64,000 nucleotides of DNA, taken from positions 620,001 to 684,000 of the forward strand of contig CAWHEX010000002.1 in the NCBI GenBank assembly GCA_963828625.1, written 5' to 3'. The first letter of the stretch is position 1. The number at the start of each line of letters is the position of its first letter. Made by a program: the position numbers and the translations under genes. The DNA is from PALSA-894 sp963828625 (GTDB lineage: Bacteria > Pseudomonadota > Alphaproteobacteria > Rhizobiales > Xanthobacteraceae). The notes under the pieces are model-generated. The model did no database searches and was not told where the DNA came from. It saw only the letters and a list, made by a program, of their open reading frames with translations. Positions 25,791 to 37,300 of this stretch are shown one piece after another.

Positions 25791-28005
25791 GCGTGAGCAC
25801 GCGTCGTAAGCCTTCGCGCAGCCGCGGCCAGCCCGACGGCGAGGCACCAAAGAAACGATCGATCAGTTTGTCGCCCGTCAGATGCGGCAGCTTTTTTTGA
25901 ACGAGTGTCAGAGTGTATCGCGCCTTAGGCATATCGTCAGCCATGGCATGTGCGGCGGCGAGCACAAGCAGCGTGCGTGGCTGCGTCGGGTGGAGCGCGA
26001 CCGCGCGATCGAGATAAGCGATTGCCTTGGCATCGTCGCCGAGTTCGAGCTGCGCGGTACCGGCGAAGCCAAGCCAGTATGACATCGCGGGATCGCGTGG
26101 GCTGAGGCGCATCGCATATGAGATATGCTCTAGGCCTTCGGCGGCGCGTCCCTGACCGACGAGCAACCGACCGAGTTGAGCGTAAGCCGGCGCCAAGCTC
26201 GGACTTTGTTCGATCGCCCGCTCGAACCATTGCGCCGCGTCGGGTGAACGACGGCGCGCAAGCTCAAGCAAGCCCTTGTAAGCGTAAATCTCACCAGCGG
26301 CGGACTTGCCGGCGACCAGAGGCGCCAGAATGCTTTCCGCCTTATCAATATGGGGGGCCGGATCGGGCGCGAACAACTGCACAGCCACGAGGACGTGGAA
26401 TGCGGCAAGGCCAGTAAGGGCACGCGTATTCTGCGGCTCATGTTTCAGGGCGCGGGAAAAAAACTCCTCGGCTTTCGTCAACGCGGGAAAGCCGGACGCG
26501 GCCGCGTCATGGATCGCCGACCACCCCTTAAAGATCAGGGCCTGAATTTCGCCCGAGGATGCATTACTCTCGGCGCGCATCACCTCCACGGACAGCTCGC
26601 GTCCAAGTCCATTGATGATCTCGTCCTGGAGGGCGACGTGGTCGTGGCCAACTCGCTGGAAAGCCTGCGACCAGACTTTCGCGCCGGATTTCGTGTCGAT
26701 CAACTCGACGGCGATCCGGATATCCGCCTTCGCATCCACATGTCCGCGCAGAACGTAGCGCACGCCAAGCTCGGTGCCGACCGCAGCCGGATCGGCATTC
26801 GCCGCATAGGTCCGTGAGGTCTGCCGCGAGATCACGCGCAGGCCCGCTACGCTCGAAAGCGTGTGTCCCAAGTCTTCCGTGATCATGTCGGCCAGTAACG
26901 GATCGGCAGCTTCGCCCGTGAACGGCAGGATCACAATCGGAATGACCCCGAACGGTAGGGCGCCTACGCGACCTCCCCTCGAACCCGCACCGTCCTCACG
27001 TCGCAACGACAGGGGCGGCGATTGCCATGCGTCGGCCAGCGATGATGCGGGTAAACTCGACGCTGGAGCGGGCTGCTCCGGGGTCGCGCGGTATTTGATG
27101 ACGCCGATGGCACTCACGCCCACGAGTGCGGCCGCGATTGCCGCCGCGACCGCGAGTCTCAACGAGCGCGCCGCCGAAGGTGTGATCGGGCGCTCCTGCG
27201 CTCCGGAGGGGGCCGGCGCGAGCGGGATCGCTCCCGGCTCTAGCGGGCGCAGCAACGCGATCTCGTCGTTACGGATACGTGCGACAAGGATCTGGGTTTC
27301 CCGTTCCGGTTCAACGTCGAGGTCGCGTCGCAGCAGCGACGAAAATGCTTCGTACTGGGCCAGTGCTTCGCTTTTTCCGCGGTATCGCGCGTACAAGGTA
27401 AGCGCGAGTCGCTGCCAGTCCTCACGCAGCGGGTCTAGTGCCAACAGCCGCTCGGCCGCCGCGACGGCGTGCTCGCCGTCCGACACCAGTTCAGGGCGCG
27501 CCGCGAGTGTCTCGCACAGTCGCGCGGCCGAGAGTTGCGTGCGCGCGCGTTGTGCCCGCACCCATTCGGCGAAGCCGTCCTCCTCGATATTCAATCCCGC
27601 AACGAAATCGCCACAAAAGAGGGTCGCTGCCCTGTCGAGATCAGCGGGATTGGAGGATTTGGAGAGATCTTCGAACTCCAACGCATCCACCGACCAAAGG
27701 CTGCGCGGCAGACGCACAACGCTGCCATCGGCCGTCAAGTAGTCAGTAGAGCCAAGGTCCTTGCGCAGGAAGGCGAGCGCCTGACGAAGGCTTTGGCGCG
27801 CCTGCTGGTCGGAGCAACTTCCCCAAAGAAGCGTCGCAAGCTCTTCCCGGCTGGCGGTCTGGTCCGGGCTCATCGCCAGATAGGCGACAAGGGCGGTTAC
27901 CTTTCGGGTCGAGAGCCGGATCGAAGCCGGGTCATCGCCACGTGAAAGGATTGGCCGACCGACAACACGCAACCGGATACGCGCAGGCGCAGTCATTTCC
28001 AACAT
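25645..28005 (-). CDS. BTAD/winged-helix transcriptional regulator with TPR repeats
   Basis: Domains in order: winged-helix output domain (about 10-105, LSTRKVTALVAYLAMSPDQT), bacterial transcriptional activation domain (105-250, with TPR-like helices), one transmembrane helix (LRLAVAAAIAAALVGVSAIG, near 285), a FlgO/TolB-N-like domain (VIPIVILPFTGEAADPLLAD) and C-terminal TPRs (WFERAIEQSPSLAPAYAQLG). This is the architecture of membrane-anchored adenylate-cyclase-associated/CadC-like regulators. The native protein probably ends near 25790 (LREGLRRVLTPDAD); the last 45 codons are out-of-frame sequence of the decayed paralogue. It is divergent from the giant RTX/Calx-beta gene 382 bp away and is a candidate regulator of it. 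Confidence 0.82.
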   Translation of the reverse strand: MLEMTAPARIRLRVVGRPILSRGDDPASIRLSTRKVTALVAYLAMSPDQTASREELATLLWGSCSDQQARQSLRQALAFLRKDLGSTDYLTADGSVVRLPRSLWSVDALEFEDLSKSSNPADLDRAATLFCGDFVAGLNIEEDGFAEWVRAQRARTQLSAARLCETLAARPELVSDGEHAVAAAERLLALDPLREDWQRLALTLYARYRGKSEALAQYEAFSSLLRRDLDVEPERETQILVARIRNDEIALLRPLEPGAIPLAPAPSGAQERPITPSAARSLRLAVAAAIAAALVGVSAIGVIKYRATPEQPAPASSLPASSLADAWQSPPLSLRREDGAGSRGGRVGALPFGVIPIVILPFTGEAADPLLADMITEDLGHTLSSVAGLRVISRQTSRTYAANADPAAVGTELGVRYVLRGHVDAKADIRIAVELIDTKSGAKVWSQAFQRVGHDHVALQDEIINGLGRELSVEVMRAESNASSGEIQALIFKGWSAIHDAAASGFPALTKAEEFFSRALKHEPQNTRALTGLAAFHVLVAVQLFAPDPAPHIDKAESILAPLVAGKSAAGEIYAYKGLLELARRRSPDAAQWFERAIEQSPSLAPAYAQLGRLLVGQGRAAEGLEHISYAMRLSPRDPAMSYWLGFAGTAQLELGDDAKAIAYLDRAVALHPTQPRTLLVLAAAHAMADDMPKARYTLTLVQKKLPHLTGDKLIDRFFGASPSGWPRLREGLRRVLTPDADVWRSPPLPSGRRFRRRQTRTDGHGDCRDAIQNVRRTPPPQFPTR

Positions 28006-28387
28006 TATTGGCCGCGGTACTCGCTGGGCCCCTTCCCTAAAGTCATTCTAATCAGGCGCACCGCGACCACAAGATAATTTGAATCAAATGGTTGACCCTG
28101 TGGACCGCTCCATCGCGGTTCCATTTCCGGCGCGCAACTTCGCGCATATGGTCTGGGTTCCGAATCGGAACTTTCGCGTCGCCGCAGTAAAAATTTGCCG
28201 CGAGCGGGCACCCCTTTTGACGACCCTTTGACACCCCGTTGACGCCACTCGTCTGAAGTCCGCACGCGCGACGGGGGATTCCACAGCACTGCGGTCCGCG
28301 GTTCCGAGACGAACCGGTGATCAGTGGGTGCGAACTCGCCCGCCGGCGCCAAGAGACCAACCATTTCCAGAATCGACGGGGCAGTCA
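28006..28387. promoter_or_regulatory. Divergent intergenic region between regulator and RTX gene
   Basis: 382 bp with lower GC than its flanks (for example GACCACAAGATAATTTGAATCAAATGG) and no convincing coding frame. It must hold the promoters of both divergent genes. The imperfect dyad TTTGAATCAAA near 28078-28088 lies within it. No defined promoter could be assigned. Confidence 0.45.
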
Positions 28388-31300
28388 GTGACTCAGACCA
28401 TCAACGGCACGAACGGCAATGACACCATCAACGGAACGTCGAAGGGCGACATCGTCTACGCCAAGGGCGGAAACGACACCGTCAACGGCGGCAATGGAAA
28501 CGATTACATCGACGCCGGCTCGGGCAATGACACGGTCAACGCCGGAAACGGCAACGACGAGGTTTATGGCGGAACCGGCAACGACACGATCAATGGCGAG
28601 AACGGCAATGATGAGTTGCATGGCGATGCCGGCAACGACACGATCGACGGTGGCAATGGCGACGACCTAGTGGACGGAAACGAGGGCAACGACGTCCTGA
28701 AAGGCGGCCTCGGAAACGATCTGATCAGCGGCGGCAGCGGCGACGACACCCTCACCGGCGGGAAGGGCAACGACTTGATCTATGGCGGGGCGGGTACGGA
28801 CACCGCGATCTTCGCCGGAACCTATTCGTCGTATGACATCCTGAACATTTTCGGTCTCGTCTTGATCAGCGGCCAGGACGGCAACGATTTGGTGCTCGAT
28901 GTCGAATATCTCAAGTTCGACAACGGGACCTACAACGTCGCGACCCAGAGTTTCACGCCGAACCAGCCTTCGGCGCAACCGCTCGTGTCCGTTGTCGCCA
29001 CCGATGGCGTCGGTACCGAGACAATCGACGGCAACGACTTCACCTACACATTCAAACGCACCGGAGATCTCTCGCAGGCGCTGACGATCAACTACTCGAT
29101 CTTCCCTGCCCCAGTCGACGGCGCCACACCGGGTGCGGACTTCCCGGCGCAGACCGGCACGATCACGTTCGCGGCCGGAAGCAGCACCGCCGTGCTGCAG
29201 TTCAGCGCGATCGACGACGCAATCATCGAGAACACCGAACTGTTCTCGGTCGTGGTTGGTGTGGGCGCGGGCTATCAGGTCGATTTCCCGAACGCGACGG
29301 CGGCGGGCCAGATCATCGACAATGACACGTTGCCACCCGCGGTCGTGTCGATCAATCCCGCGACGGTCGAGACGACCGAAGGCGGCGCGCTCACCTTCAC
29401 GTTCACCCGCACGGGCGGCAATCTCGCCGCTCCGCTCACGATCAATTACATCGTCAATGACGGCCCGCCCGCTGGCGGCGCGACGCGTGCCGATGGCGAC
29501 TTCTCCTATCCCTCCGGCTTGCAGCAGATCACCTTTGCCGCCGGTCAGACGAGCGTCAGCATCACGGTACCGACCAACGACGATGCCAACGTCGAGACCG
29601 ACGAAAGCTTCCCGGTCCTGCTCGCCGGGGGTGTCGACTACACAGTCGATCCAGCCCACAGCGGCTCGACCGCCATCATCCACGACAACGACTTTCCCGC
29701 CCGCCATGGTGTCGCTGACGCCCGCGACGGTCGAAACGACCGAGGGCGGCGCCTTGACCTTCACTTTCACGCGCACCGGCGGCAACCTCGCCGCGCCTCT
29801 CACCGTCAACTACGTGGTCAATGACGGGCCGCCGCTCGGCGGCGCCACGCGCGCCGACGGGGACTTCTTTTATGCCGGCGGCATGCAGCAGATCACCTTC
29901 GCGGCGGGGCAGACTAGCGTCAGCATCACGGTGCAGACCAACGAGGATACCAGGTTCGAGGGCGACGAGAGCTTCCCCGTGCTGCTCGCCGGGGGTGTGG
30001 ACTACACGATCGACCCAGCTAACAGCGGCTCGACCGGCGTGATCCACGACAACGATCCCGCCCCGCTGATCTCGGTCGCGGCGACCGATGGTGCTGGCAC
30101 GGAGACGATCGACGGCACCGACTTCACCTTCACGTTCAGCCGCACCGGCGACACGTCGAGCGCGCTGACCGTCAACTACTCGATCTTCCCTGCTCCGGTC
30201 GACGGCGCTACAGCGGGTGCGGACTTCCCGGCGCAGACCGGCACGATCACGTTCGCGGCCGGCAGCAGCACCGCCGTGCTACAGTTCAGCGCGATCGACG
30301 ACGCGATTATCGAGAATACCGAGTTGTTCTCGGTCGTGGTCGGCGTCGGCACCGGCTATCAGGTCGATTTCCCGAACGCGACGGCCGGCGGGCAGATTGT
30401 TGACAACGACTTCACGCCCGCGGTTGTGTCGCTCACGCCCGCGACGGTCGAGACGACCGAAGGTGGCGCGTTGACCTTCACGTTCACCCGCACCGGCGGC
30501 AATCTCGCCGCGCCGCTCACTATCAACTACGTCGTCAATGACGGCCCGCCCGCTGGCGGCGCGACCCGCGCCGACGGCGACTTCTCCTATCCCTCCGGCA
30601 TGCAGCAGATCACCTTCGCGGCCGGCCAGACCAGCGTCAGCATCACGGTGCAGACCATCGACGACGCCACTGTCGAGACCGACGAAAGCTTCCCGGTGCT
30701 GCTCGCGGGCGGCGTCGATTACACGGTTGATCCGGTCAACAATGGCTCGACCGCCATCATCCACGACAACGACGTTTTCCCGCCGGCGATCGTGTCTCTA
30801 ACTCCGGCAACGGTCGAGACGACCGAAGGCGGCGCGTTGACGTTCACGTTTACACGCAGCGGCGGCAACCTCGGCGCGCCTCTCACCATCAACTACGTCG
30901 TCAATGACGGCCCGCCCGCGGGCGGCGCGACCCGCGCCGACGGCGACTTCTCTTATCCGCCCGGCATGCAGCAGATCACCTTCGCGGCCGGCCAAAGCAG
31001 CATCAGCATTACGGTGCAGACGAACGACGACCCCAATGTCGAGACCGACGAGAGCTTCCCCGTGCTCCTTGCGGGCGGTGTCGATTACACAGTTGATCCG
31101 GTCAACAATAGCTCCACCGCGATCATCCATGACAACGACGTGGCGCCGCTGATTTCGGTGGTTGCGACGGATGGTGTCGGCACCGAAGCCTCCGGCGATT
31201 CGCCTGATTTCACGTTCACCTTCGCGCGCACCGGAGATACGTCGCAGGCGCTGACGGTAAACTACTCGATCTTTCCGGCGCCGACCGATGGCGCGCAGCC

Positions 31301-33771
31301 GGGTGTCGATTTCCCAGCGCAGAGCGGGACCATCACGTTCACAGCCGGCAGTGCCACGGCGGTACTGAGCTTCGACGCATTTGATGACGCGCTGATCGAG
31401 AACACTGAACTGTTCTCGGTCGTGGTCGGCGTCGGCCCCGGTTACGAGGTGGATATACCGAACGCCACCGCCGGCGCTATCATCGTCGACAACGATGTGG
31501 CGACCCCGCCCGCGGTTGTGTCGCTCACGCCCCCGACGGTCGAAACGATCGAGGGCAGCGGGTTGACCTTCACGTTCACCCGCAGCGGCGGCAACCTCGC
31601 GGCACCGCTCACCATCAACTACGTCGTCAACGACGGCCCGCCCGCGGGCGGCGCGACCCGCGCCGACGGCGACTTCTCTTATCCGTCCGGCATGCAGCAG
31701 ATCACCTTCGCGGCTGGTCAGACCAGCGTCAGCATCACGGTGCAGACCAACGACGACGCCACTGTCGAGACCGACGAAAGCTTCCCGGTGCTGCTCGCGG
31801 GCGGCGTCGATTACACGGTTGATCCGGTCAACAATGGCTCCACCGCCATCATCCATGACAACGACGTGGTCGCGCTCCCGCTGGTTTCCATCGTTGCGAC
31901 CGATGGCCTCGGGACGGAGACGGTCGATGGCACCGACTTCACCTTCACGTTCAGCCGCACCGGCAGCACCACGAACACGCTGACGGTGAACTACTCGATC
32001 GTCCCGACCCCGGCCGATGGTGCGACTCCAGGCGCCGACTTCCCGGCGCAGACCGGCACGATCACGTTTGCGGCGGGCAGCGCCACGGCCGTGCTCAGCT
32101 TCGATGCGATCCATGATGCCGTAGTCGAGAACACCGAGTTCTTCTCGGTCGTGGTTGGCGCCGGTGCCGGGTATCAGGTCGACACGCCGAACGCGACAGC
32201 GAACGCATCGATTGCCGACGGCACGATCGTCGGCACCCCCCTTGCCGACAATCTCATCGGAACCAGCGACCCCGACGCGATCCTCGGGCTCGGGGGTGAC
32301 GATGGATTGAGCGGCGGGATGGGCGCGGACTATCTCGACGGCGGCACCGGTTTCGACCGCGCGATCTACACCAACGCGGGCGCAGCAGTGAACATTCAGC
32401 TCGCCGCCGGCACGGCAACCATTGGCGCCGTGATCGACACGCTGCGCAGCATCGAGTTCACGCGCGGCACGGCGTTCGACGATGTCTACAATGCCGCGGG
32501 CTTCGGTACCGGCAGCACGAACGCGAGCAGCGAAGGGCAACAACCTCAACGGCTTCGAAGGGCTTGGCGGAAACGATCAGATCGTCGGCAACAACAACAC
32601 TCGCATCGAATACACCAACGCAACCGCCGGCGTGACCGTCACGTTTGCGACCGGAAGCTCTGGCAGCGTCACCGGCAATACATCAGTCGGCTCGGATACC
32701 TTCTCCAGCGTGTTCTCCGTTCGTGGCAGCCAATTCGACGACGTGTTCATCAATGCCGGTGTCACCAACAATACGTTCGATGGGCAGGGCGGCTTCGACA
32801 CCGTCAGCTACGCGAGCGCCGGTGGGCCGGTCACCGTGAATCTGCAGACCGGCAATGCCTCCGGCGGCGGCGGCAACGACGTGCTGCGCGACAATACCGG
32901 CGCAGTGACAATCGAAAGCGCCATCGGGAGCGGTTTCAACGATACGTTTGTCGCGAGCGGCAACAACCATTTCGACGGCGGATTCGGCAGCGACACACTG
33001 AATATGAACAGCGCCGTGAACAACGTCGTCACGGCGACCTCGATCGAGACGATCAACGGCGGGGCCGGCAACGACACGGTCACGTTCGTGCTGAACGACG
33101 GCTCGGTGAATCAATCGATCAACCTCGGCGGCGGCACCAACACGCTGAACCTCGCCGGTAGTTCGACGAGCTACAGCCTGATGCTCTTCGGCATCAATCA
33201 GGTCAACGGCCACGCCGGCGCGATCAATGACAATCTGAACGTGCTCAACAATGCGGCCGGCACGGTCTTCGACTTCGGCGCCGGGAATGCCGACGAACTG
33301 CACTTCGGCAACTCGATCGGCGTCGCCGTCTTCACCACGTACAACATTGAGAACGTGTTCGGGTCCCTGAGCAATCCGGACCAGATCCACATTGGCGGCA
33401 ATACAAACGGGATCACCACCGTAACGGCCGGCCTCGGACCGGACCAGATGTGGGCGAGCGGCGACGCGGATCACTTCCGGTTCAATGCGACGGGGGACTC
33501 GTCGTTCGACGTTCCTGGCGGGGGCTTCCGCGATGTCATCACCGACTTCGACGCGGGGGCCGATGCGTTTGTGTTTGACCACATTGCGGGGCTGGATCCG
33601 GCGAACTTCTCGTGGACGGAAATCACCTTCGCCGAGGCGGATATCGTTCTTGTCGACATCGACGGCGGGGGCGACAATGTCGGCGGCAACTATGTCGGGT
33701 ATGAGATGGCGATCGAACTGCAGAACCATACCGGCATGCTGACCAACGCGAACTTCATCCTGGTCCTCTGA
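28388..33771 (+). CDS. Giant secreted RTX / Calx-beta repeat protein, two frameshifts
   Basis: A roughly 1,790-residue protein once two indels are corrected: an extra T near 29693 (restoring HDNDFPPAMVSLTPATV) and one near 32530 (restoring GNNLNGFEGLGGNDQ). Order: about 13 calcium-binding RTX nonapeptides (GGNGNDYIDAGSGND), nine Calx-beta domains of two types (A, with SIFPAPVDGATPGADFPAQT; B, with NDGPPAGGATRADGDFSYPS) in the order ABBABBABA, then further RTX-type and beta-helix repeats (DNLIGTSDPDAILGLGGDDG). The C-terminus (VITDFDAGADAFVFDHIAGL) resembles a type I secretion signal. There is no Sec signal. It is probably an adhesin or matrix protein exported by an ABC system, though no exporter genes are in this window. 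Start GTG 28388 or ATG 28328. Confidence 0.85.
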
Positions 33772-33797
33772 TCGCCGGGTCCGACTTTCAATGCCTG

Positions 33798-33817
33798 GGC
33801 CCGGCGCAAGCCGGGCC
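33798..33817. terminator. Strong stem-loop after the RTX gene
   Basis: GGCCCGGC-GCAA-GCCGGGCC is a perfect 8-bp stem with a GCAA tetraloop, 27 bp after the stop codon. It lacks a T-run but is well placed to end or protect the long transcript. Confidence 0.6.
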
Positions 33818-33875
33818 TGAGCTGGCAGCTAGCGTCGAACCGCCAAAAGCCGATTCGCGTGTATTTTCAAGCATG

Positions 33876-33960
33876 AGGTTGGATTCCAGCCGTTCTTGCC
33901 TAGCGAGATTCCAGTTACAAATTCAGAGACCGTTGGATTTCAGGACCACTCGCTCCGCCA
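33876..33960. repeat. Dispersed two-part repeat, copy C
   Basis: GAGGTTGGATTCCAGCCG, a variable spacer, then ACAAATTCAGAGACCGTTGG, ending CGCTCCGCCA. It aligns with copy B over its whole length with substitutions. It marks the left side of the mobile island that begins with the restriction-modification gene. Confidence 0.65.
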
Positions 33961-34319
33961 GTCGCCCCGCGAACAACGCTCTCTGGTAGCTCGTGGACGT
34001 GCATAGAAGCCCAACAACGGCGGGCTTTCACGTGTAAACCTAAGGACTGCAGTCGATAGGTCAGGGTTCGGGATTCGCTCTCTCCGGCCTCTTTTCTCCA
34101 AAGCTCAGTACTTCTCGGATTCAGTACGGAATCCGTAAGCGGCTGAACTACAATGCATTTTGACAATGGAGAGCTCTGCGCCTTTCGAAGGTTCACTCGG
34201 ATGGCCGGCTGCGATATCAACCGGATGCTGAAATGCGATAGCTTGGTGAGCAGCACCAAGCGCGAAGGCGAACGACGCCCACTTCTCACGCGGCGTATGA
34301 GGGAGGGCAGCTAGAGTTC
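33961..34319. other. No gene recognised (359 bp)
   Basis: This lies between repeat copy C and the restriction-modification gene. Base composition is already lower in GC than in the RTX gene. The minus-strand frame open through it has no family features. Confidence 0.45.
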
Positions 34320-37300
34320 ATGCCTCCGAGCACCAGAGCGCCAGTTCCTGACGAGCGACAGATGATTCTGCCGCTCTCTCCGGTGCGCAACCGTGATTTT
34401 CTCTCGAACCATTGGCTAGAACACCGGTTGCCGCTTGAGCCGGAATGGATAGAGCACATTGAGGCGGCTAAGGAGGTGTTGAAGCGCCTCCTAGCCCTTT
34501 GGCAAGTCCAGCGCACCCGCGTGGCCTTGTACGGGGACGAGGCAGGCCTTGAAGAGAAGTTCATCCAACCAGCCTTCGAAATTCTCGGATGGCATCTGAA
34601 GTATCAGGCCTACTTAAATCGACGAGAACCAGACTATGCGCTGTTCTTGAGTGACAACGATTTGCACGCGGCGCTAAATGCAGGTCGAACTAGTTCGAAT
34701 TTTTGGGATCATGCCGCTGTCGTGGCCGACGCCAAAGCGTGGCATGTAAGCCTTGATCGCCCGACGCGCGAAGCAGGTTATCGAGAATATCCACCAGAGC
34801 AAATCGAATGGTACTTAAATCATAGTCTGCGCGACTATGGAATCCTAACAAACGGTCGACTCTGGCGGCTTGTGCCGCGAGTGTTGGGGCCGGCTAAGCC
34901 TCGGTTCCAGACCTTCCTTGAAGTCGATTTGCCCGCTTTGCTCGAGAGTCTTACGCCCGCAGGGGACCAGTTGGAACTCGGGCCGGGTGGAACGGAGATG
35001 AATGACTTCCTCCGGTTCTATTTACTTTTCAGCCCAGTAGGTTTGCGTTCGATCCACGGGCGGAAACCGCTGCTCGCAAGAGCGGTCGAGGGAAGCTCCG
35101 AATTTTCCATTGGAGTAGGCGAAGAGCTGAAGGATCGTGTTTTCGAAGCACTCCGTCTTTGCGTAGAGGGCTTCGTCAAGCACACACCCAACAAGCTTGA
35201 TCCCGCTCACGATCTTCGCGAGTGCGAAGAGCACAGTCTGATCTTCCTTTACCAACTCCTGTTTATTTTGTACGCCGAAGATCGAGGATTACTACCGTAT
35301 CGATTAAATCAAACTTACACGAATAACCGATCCCTGGCTCGCCACCGTGATGAAGTGGCGGCGCGGCTTAGTCAGGTGGAGCGTGGACTAAAGTCAACCG
35401 ACTACTCCCACGAATCAATCGATCTTTGGAATGACCTTCGAGACCTGTTTGACCTCATCGACCGCGGGCACCGGCGTTACGGCGTTCAAGCGTACAACGG
35501 CGGCCTATTCGACCTGGAAGCGGACACGTTTCTCTCGCAGAAGGCATTGCCAGACTGGTATTTGGCCCGCGTGCTCGATCAGCTTGGACGTGCTCCGCAT
35601 CCAAACAGCCGAGAACTTGGACTTTTCCGAGTTGACTACCGAGATCTCGCTATTCAGCAACTCGGTAGCGTCTACGAAGGGCTGCTTGAACTCCGCCCCA
35701 GACATGCCGAGCAACCCATGCAGGTGGTGCGGGCAACAGCCACAGGATTCCACGAAGAGCTTGTGGTTTATGCGGCGGACCTACCTCCCCAAGGCTATGC
35801 GTCCACAGAGATCACGTATGCCGCCGGCTCGATCTATCTTGCTACTGACAAAGGAGAGCGCCGTCGCTCTGGCAGCTACTACACTCCTGATCATATTGTT
35901 GATCACATCGTTCAGAAGGCCTTGGGCGCAAGATGCTCTGAAATCTATAGCGAACTTCAAAGCGAGATTGCGGCGACGCAGGAAGTTCTTAAGTCCGCGC
36001 CGAATGGCAAACGCGCAGCACTGCAAACAGAACTTGAGAAGCTGCAAGGTGCCTTCGACGATCGGGTTCTCCGGTTGAAGATACTAGATCCAGCCATGGG
36101 CTCTGGCCATTTTCTGATCCGCGCTTGCCAATATCTAGCTGAAGAAATTGCTACAAATCCTTACACAAACGACCGCGGCGCCGATGAGCTTAAGGGCGAG
36201 GAGTCTACAATCACTTATTGGAAACGCCGCGTGGCAGAAAGCTGCCTACATGGTGTTGATCTCAATCCGATGGCGGTTGAACTCGCGAAGCTGGCGTTGT
36301 GGTTGGAGACCGTCGCAGCTGATGCGCCACTAACCTTCCTCGATCATCACTTACGCTGGGGCGATAGCATAGTCGGAGCGAGAATGCTGCGGCTGGACAG
36401 TCTCTCTGGCGATGAAGGTCTCCTCGCTGGGCAATTTACCCGCGAAGTAGCCGCCGCCCTTCCCAACCTACTGGAGCCCCTCGCCGACATCGCGACGATT
36501 TCATCTGACACTGCTGAGCACGTTAAGCAGAAGGATCAGATATACCGTCGCAAGTTCCTTCCTGCTTTGAAGAGATTTGCAACCGTTGGAGACCTATGGT
36601 CCGCAGAAGCGATGAAGTCAGCCATGATCCGGCCCGAGCTATACGCTCAAGCCTTGGCCTCGCTCGGTACACCCCGTAAGTTCGATGAAGTTGTTGGGGC
36701 GGACTGGGCGAAGAACGCGCTAGCGTTCTTGCAAGAAAAGGAAGTCACGCCATTCCATTGGGAGCTTGCTTACCCGCACGTCTTCCTCACCAAAGGAAAC
36801 GGAAGCGGCGGCTTTGACGTCATTTTAGGCAATCCACCTTACGACGTTCTCTCAGAACGGGAGAGCGGTCGGAATCTTGATCACTTAAAACAATTCATCG
36901 AACTGGACCCAACACTACAGTCATCTAGAGTTGGAAAGAATAATCTGTACAAGACATTCGTTGCACGATCAGTCGAATTGCTCGCAGATGGCGGATATCT
37001 CAGTTTCATCGTTCCAATGGCGTTGCTCGGCGATGAGCAGGCAAGTGGTATTCGTCGTATGCTTGTCGGAGCGGGTGAGTTCAAGGAAATTCATGCCTTT
37101 CCTCAGAAAGACAATCCGACGCGACGAGTCTTCAGGGATGCAAAGCTTTCAACTGCTCTCTTTGTGTACCAAAAGCTTGCACCGAATGAACGAACGGATG
37201 GCCAACTCCAATCTCAAACGCATCCTGCTCAGTTCATCGAAATCCGCCTCATCATTACTGATCCTCAACAGCAACAGCATCAAGGTCTACGATCCAGAAA

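Noticed and set aside
28667..33729. Long minus-strand open frames opposite the RTX/Calx-beta gene (up to 583 codons)
   Set aside because: They are the antisense of repetitive high-GC codons, repeat with the same period as the Calx-beta domains and lack any family motif or start signal.
13455..33960. Dispersed repeats as complete tRNA genes
   Set aside because: Despite a T-arm-like GGTTGGATCCC stretch, no anticodon arm, acceptor pairing or D-arm could be built around any copy.
33915..34289. 124-codon minus-strand gene upstream of the restriction-modification gene
   Set aside because: No ribosome binding site, no recognisable family, and it overlaps repeat copy C.
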